A stretch of 5,713 nucleotides of DNA from Pseudodesulfovibrio sp. (GTDB lineage: Bacteria > Desulfobacterota > Desulfovibrionia > Desulfovibrionales > Desulfovibrionaceae): contig JAFLJW010000316.1 in assembly GCA_022712815.1 (NCBI GenBank), positions 1 through 5,713 on the forward strand, read 5' to 3'. Both the position numbers and the translations under genes were made by a program. Below, one piece after another: positions 3,875 to 5,713 of the stretch (position 1 is the first letter of the stretch; each line of letters starts with the position of its first letter). Below the pieces are notes generated by a model. The model saw only the letters and a list, made by a program, of their open reading frames with translations. It had not been told where the DNA came from and did no database searches.

Positions 3875-5713
3875 TCAGGAAACACGAAGAGCTTCCTTGA
3901 CAGCCTTCAGGGCTTTGACCTTGGACAGTGCGGAGTAAAGCTGATCCAGATCAGTGACCTCCACCGTGAATTCAAGAACGGATGTGCCATCCACCTTGGA
4001 TTCAAAGCTGCCGGAATCAATGTTGACTTTAAGATCGGCGAGCATGGAACATATCTTGCCAAGCATACCCGGCTTATTGAGACATTTGATCCTGATTTTG
4101 GTCGGATACGGCTTATCCTCAACTCCCTCCCAGGAAACACTGATCAGCCGCTCATCTTCAAAATTCTTGACGTTGTGGCAGTCGATGCGGTGCACGGTCG
4201 CACCACGCCCGCGTGTGATATATCCTATGATCGGCTCGCCGGGCAGTGGATTGCAACAACTGGCAAAACGTACCAGAATATTATCAATCCCGGAAATGCT
4301 CAAACCTTCTGATTTAGGCTTCTTTCTGATTTCGGCTTCCGTCTCCGGTCCTTTCTCCTTGCTCTTGTGTTCGTCCCACGTCTCCCCATTCATGACTGCA
4401 TAGAGACGTTTGATCACCTTGCGCGGAGTGAACCTGGAAAAACCAACCTGAGTCAGAAGATCGTCAACACCGCCACAATTGAAGCCATCGACCAGTTTGA
4501 GAAAATACCCGTCCTTGATGGCCTTATGGACATTAATGCCTACCCGGCGACCTTCCTTCTCCAACATTTCCTTGGCAAGGGCGATGGCCCGATCTCTCTC
4601 CACAGCGCGTGTGTACTGCTTGATGCGAGTCCGCGCCTTGGCGGTCTTGACGAACTTGAGCCAATCACGGCTCGGCATCCGGTTCTTGTCTGTAATTATC
4701 TGGACAGAATCGCCATTCTTGAGTGCGCTGTGCAACGGAACGATACGGCCATTAACTTTGGCTCCGGCACATTTATCGCCCACCTCGGAATGGATAGCAT
4801 AGGCAAAATCAACCGGCGTGGCCCCTTCGGGAAGCTCCTTGATATCACCGTTTGGCGTAAAAACGTAAACCTCTTCCTGAAACATCTCCAGCCGGAGTGA
4901 CGACATGAACTCGCGCGGGTCGGAAAGCTCCCGCTGCCAGTCCATTATCTGCCGCAGCCAGGTGTATCGCTCGGCATCACGGGTTCCAGCGACCTTGCCT
5001 TGCTTTACTCCCTTGCCCACCTGCTTGTACTGCCAGTGAGCGGCAACACCGTATTCGGCAATCTGATTCATCTCTTCGGTACGAATCTGAAACTCGATAC
5101 GCTCCCCGCCAGGGCCGATGACCGTGGAGTGCAGGCTCTGGTACATGTTGGCCTTGGGGATGGAAATATAGTCTTTGAAACGACCGGCTACGGGCCGCCA
5201 CAGGGCATGGATAAGCCCCAGCACAGCGTAGCAATCCTTGAGTGATTTAAGGATAATGCGAAAAGCTATGAGATCGAATATTTCATCAAAGGTCAGCCCC
5301 TGCTGTTCCATTTTCACATGAATGGAATGCAGATGCTTGGTCCGTCCGTAGACACTCCCCTCAATCTTGTTTTTCTTGAGCATCTCGTTGATCAGGTCGA
5401 GGACCTTCTCAATATAGGGTTCGCCCGCTGCGCGATGCTCTGAAACGGCCTCACTCAATTGCCCGAAAACATCGGGCTTCAAATACTTGAGACAGAGGTC
5501 CTCAAGCTCGGTCTTGACCCGATGCAAACCAAGACGATTGGCAAGCGGTGCATAGATATCATGCGTCTCCTGAGCAATGAGCCGCTGCTTGACCGGCTTC
5601 ATGAACTCCAGAGTGCGCATGTTGTGCAACCTGTCGGCCAGCTTGACCATGAGCACGCGGATATCCTCGGCCATGGCAAGGATCAGCTTGCGGATATTCT
5701 CCGCCTGCTGCAC
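3875..5713 (-). CDS. rel: Bifunctional (p)ppGpp synthetase/hydrolase Rel/SpoT (5' end outside window)
   Basis: This protein makes and degrades the stringent-response alarmone (p)ppGpp. The window holds 612 codons of its C-terminal portion. The first codon visible is GTG reading as internal Val, and the missing N-terminus carries the front of the HD hydrolase domain, including the HD motif. Residues are numbered from the window edge. The rest of the HD domain (1-60) has the hydrolase motif LADRLHN (D27, N31). The synthetase (about 110-230) has GRTKHLHSIHVKM, the catalytic D147 in FDLIAFR, RFKD (178-181) and E207 in IEFQIRT. RFKD is the RXKD type of bifunctional enzymes, not the EXDD of RelA. 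A TGS domain (280-343), a linker, a Cys-rich ribosome-contact domain (C486, C487, H508, C512) and a C-terminal ACT domain (538-612) follow. All visible key residues are intact. The likely full length is about 720 aa. It is followed by a strong terminator and looks independent of the next gene. Confidence 0.97.
   Translation of the reverse strand: MQQAENIRKLILAMAEDIRVLMVKLADRLHNMRTLEFMKPVKQRLIAQETHDIYAPLANRLGLHRVKTELEDLCLKYLKPDVFGQLSEAVSEHRAAGEPYIEKVLDLINEMLKKNKIEGSVYGRTKHLHSIHVKMEQQGLTFDEIFDLIAFRIILKSLKDCYAVLGLIHALWRPVAGRFKDYISIPKANMYQSLHSTVIGPGGERIEFQIRTEEMNQIAEYGVAAHWQYKQVGKGVKQGKVAGTRDAERYTWLRQIMDWQRELSDPREFMSSLRLEMFQEEVYVFTPNGDIKELPEGATPVDFAYAIHSEVGDKCAGAKVNGRIVPLHSALKNGDSVQIITDKNRMPSRDWLKFVKTAKARTRIKQYTRAVERDRAIALAKEMLEKEGRRVGINVHKAIKDGYFLKLVDGFNCGGVDDLLTQVGFSRFTPRKVIKRLYAVMNGETWDEHKSKEKGPETEAEIRKKPKSEGLSISGIDNILVRFASCCNPLPGEPIIGYITRGRGATVHRIDCHNVKNFEDERLISVSWEGVEDKPYPTKIRIKCLNKPGMLGKICSMLADLKVNIDSGSFESKVDGTSVLEFTVEVTDLDQLYSALSKVKALKAVKEALRVS

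Noticed and set aside
3688..3885. A 65-codon minus-strand frame between rel and the barrel gene.
   Set aside because: It runs straight through the rel terminator, with A- and T-runs encoding Lys/Phe stretches. It overlaps the ends of both neighbours and has no protein-like composition.
4367..4900. A long plus-strand frame opposite rel, and similar frames at 3954-4403 and 5000-5245.
   Set aside because: They lie antisense to highly conserved Rel domains and show no domain or ribosome site. They are shadows of the real coding strand.
5120..5160. NMYQSLH in the Rel synthetase in place of the NGYQSLH of SpoT.
   Set aside because: Met at this place is common in Rel proteins of other bacteria such as Bacillus, so it is not an unusual change.
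5711..5713. GTG at the window edge as the start codon of rel.
   Set aside because: It lies inside the HD domain, just before a conserved helix. All Rel/SpoT proteins have well over 100 residues before this point, so the gene continues beyond the window.

Overview
The window fits a sulfate-reducing deltaproteobacterium of the Desulfovibrionales type. The main evidence is a tetraheme class III cytochrome c3 with a signal peptide. The other genes agree with this: a bifunctional Rel/SpoT protein, an ECF sigma factor with a zinc-type anti-sigma factor, and a Gram-negative outer-membrane barrel. The species cannot be fixed from the sequence alone.

Layout. On the + strand, positions 1-37 hold the last codons of an upstream gene, closed by a strong intrinsic terminator (60-96). 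Next comes a monocistronic cytochrome c3 gene (230-622) behind a near-consensus sigma-54 (-24/-12) promoter at 170-186. Positions 623-869 carry no gene but are rich in inverted repeats, including a perfect 19-bp one at 712-758. This gap separates cytochrome c3 from convergent genes on the - strand. Read in transcription order from the right edge, the - strand carries: the 3' part of rel (5713-3875), a long A-tract/T-tract terminator (3819-3855), an outer-membrane beta-barrel gene (3673-2777), and a compact three-gene cassette. The cassette is an ECF sigma factor (2608-1997), a membrane-anchored ZAS-type anti-sigma factor (1996-1466) and a small secreted helical protein (1436-870).

How the genes may work together. 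The cassette looks like an envelope-sensing unit. The sigma stop codon directly abuts the anti-sigma start codon, so the two are probably translated in balance. The anti-sigma factor has a cytoplasmic zinc-binding domain, one membrane helix and a very basic periplasmic tail. The third protein is exported, helical and acidic, which suggests (inference only) that it contacts that tail. The barrel gene just upstream on the same strand is a candidate target or co-transcribed partner. Cytochrome c3 is a periplasmic electron carrier between hydrogenases or formate dehydrogenases and membrane redox complexes, and here seems to need an activator-driven sigma-54 promoter. Rel controls (p)ppGpp and appears to be an independent housekeeping gene.

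The most unusual items are the sigma-54 promoter on cytochrome c3, the perfect inverted repeat without a U-tract, the third gene of the sigma cassette, and a ten-codon reading frame overlapping the sigma start.
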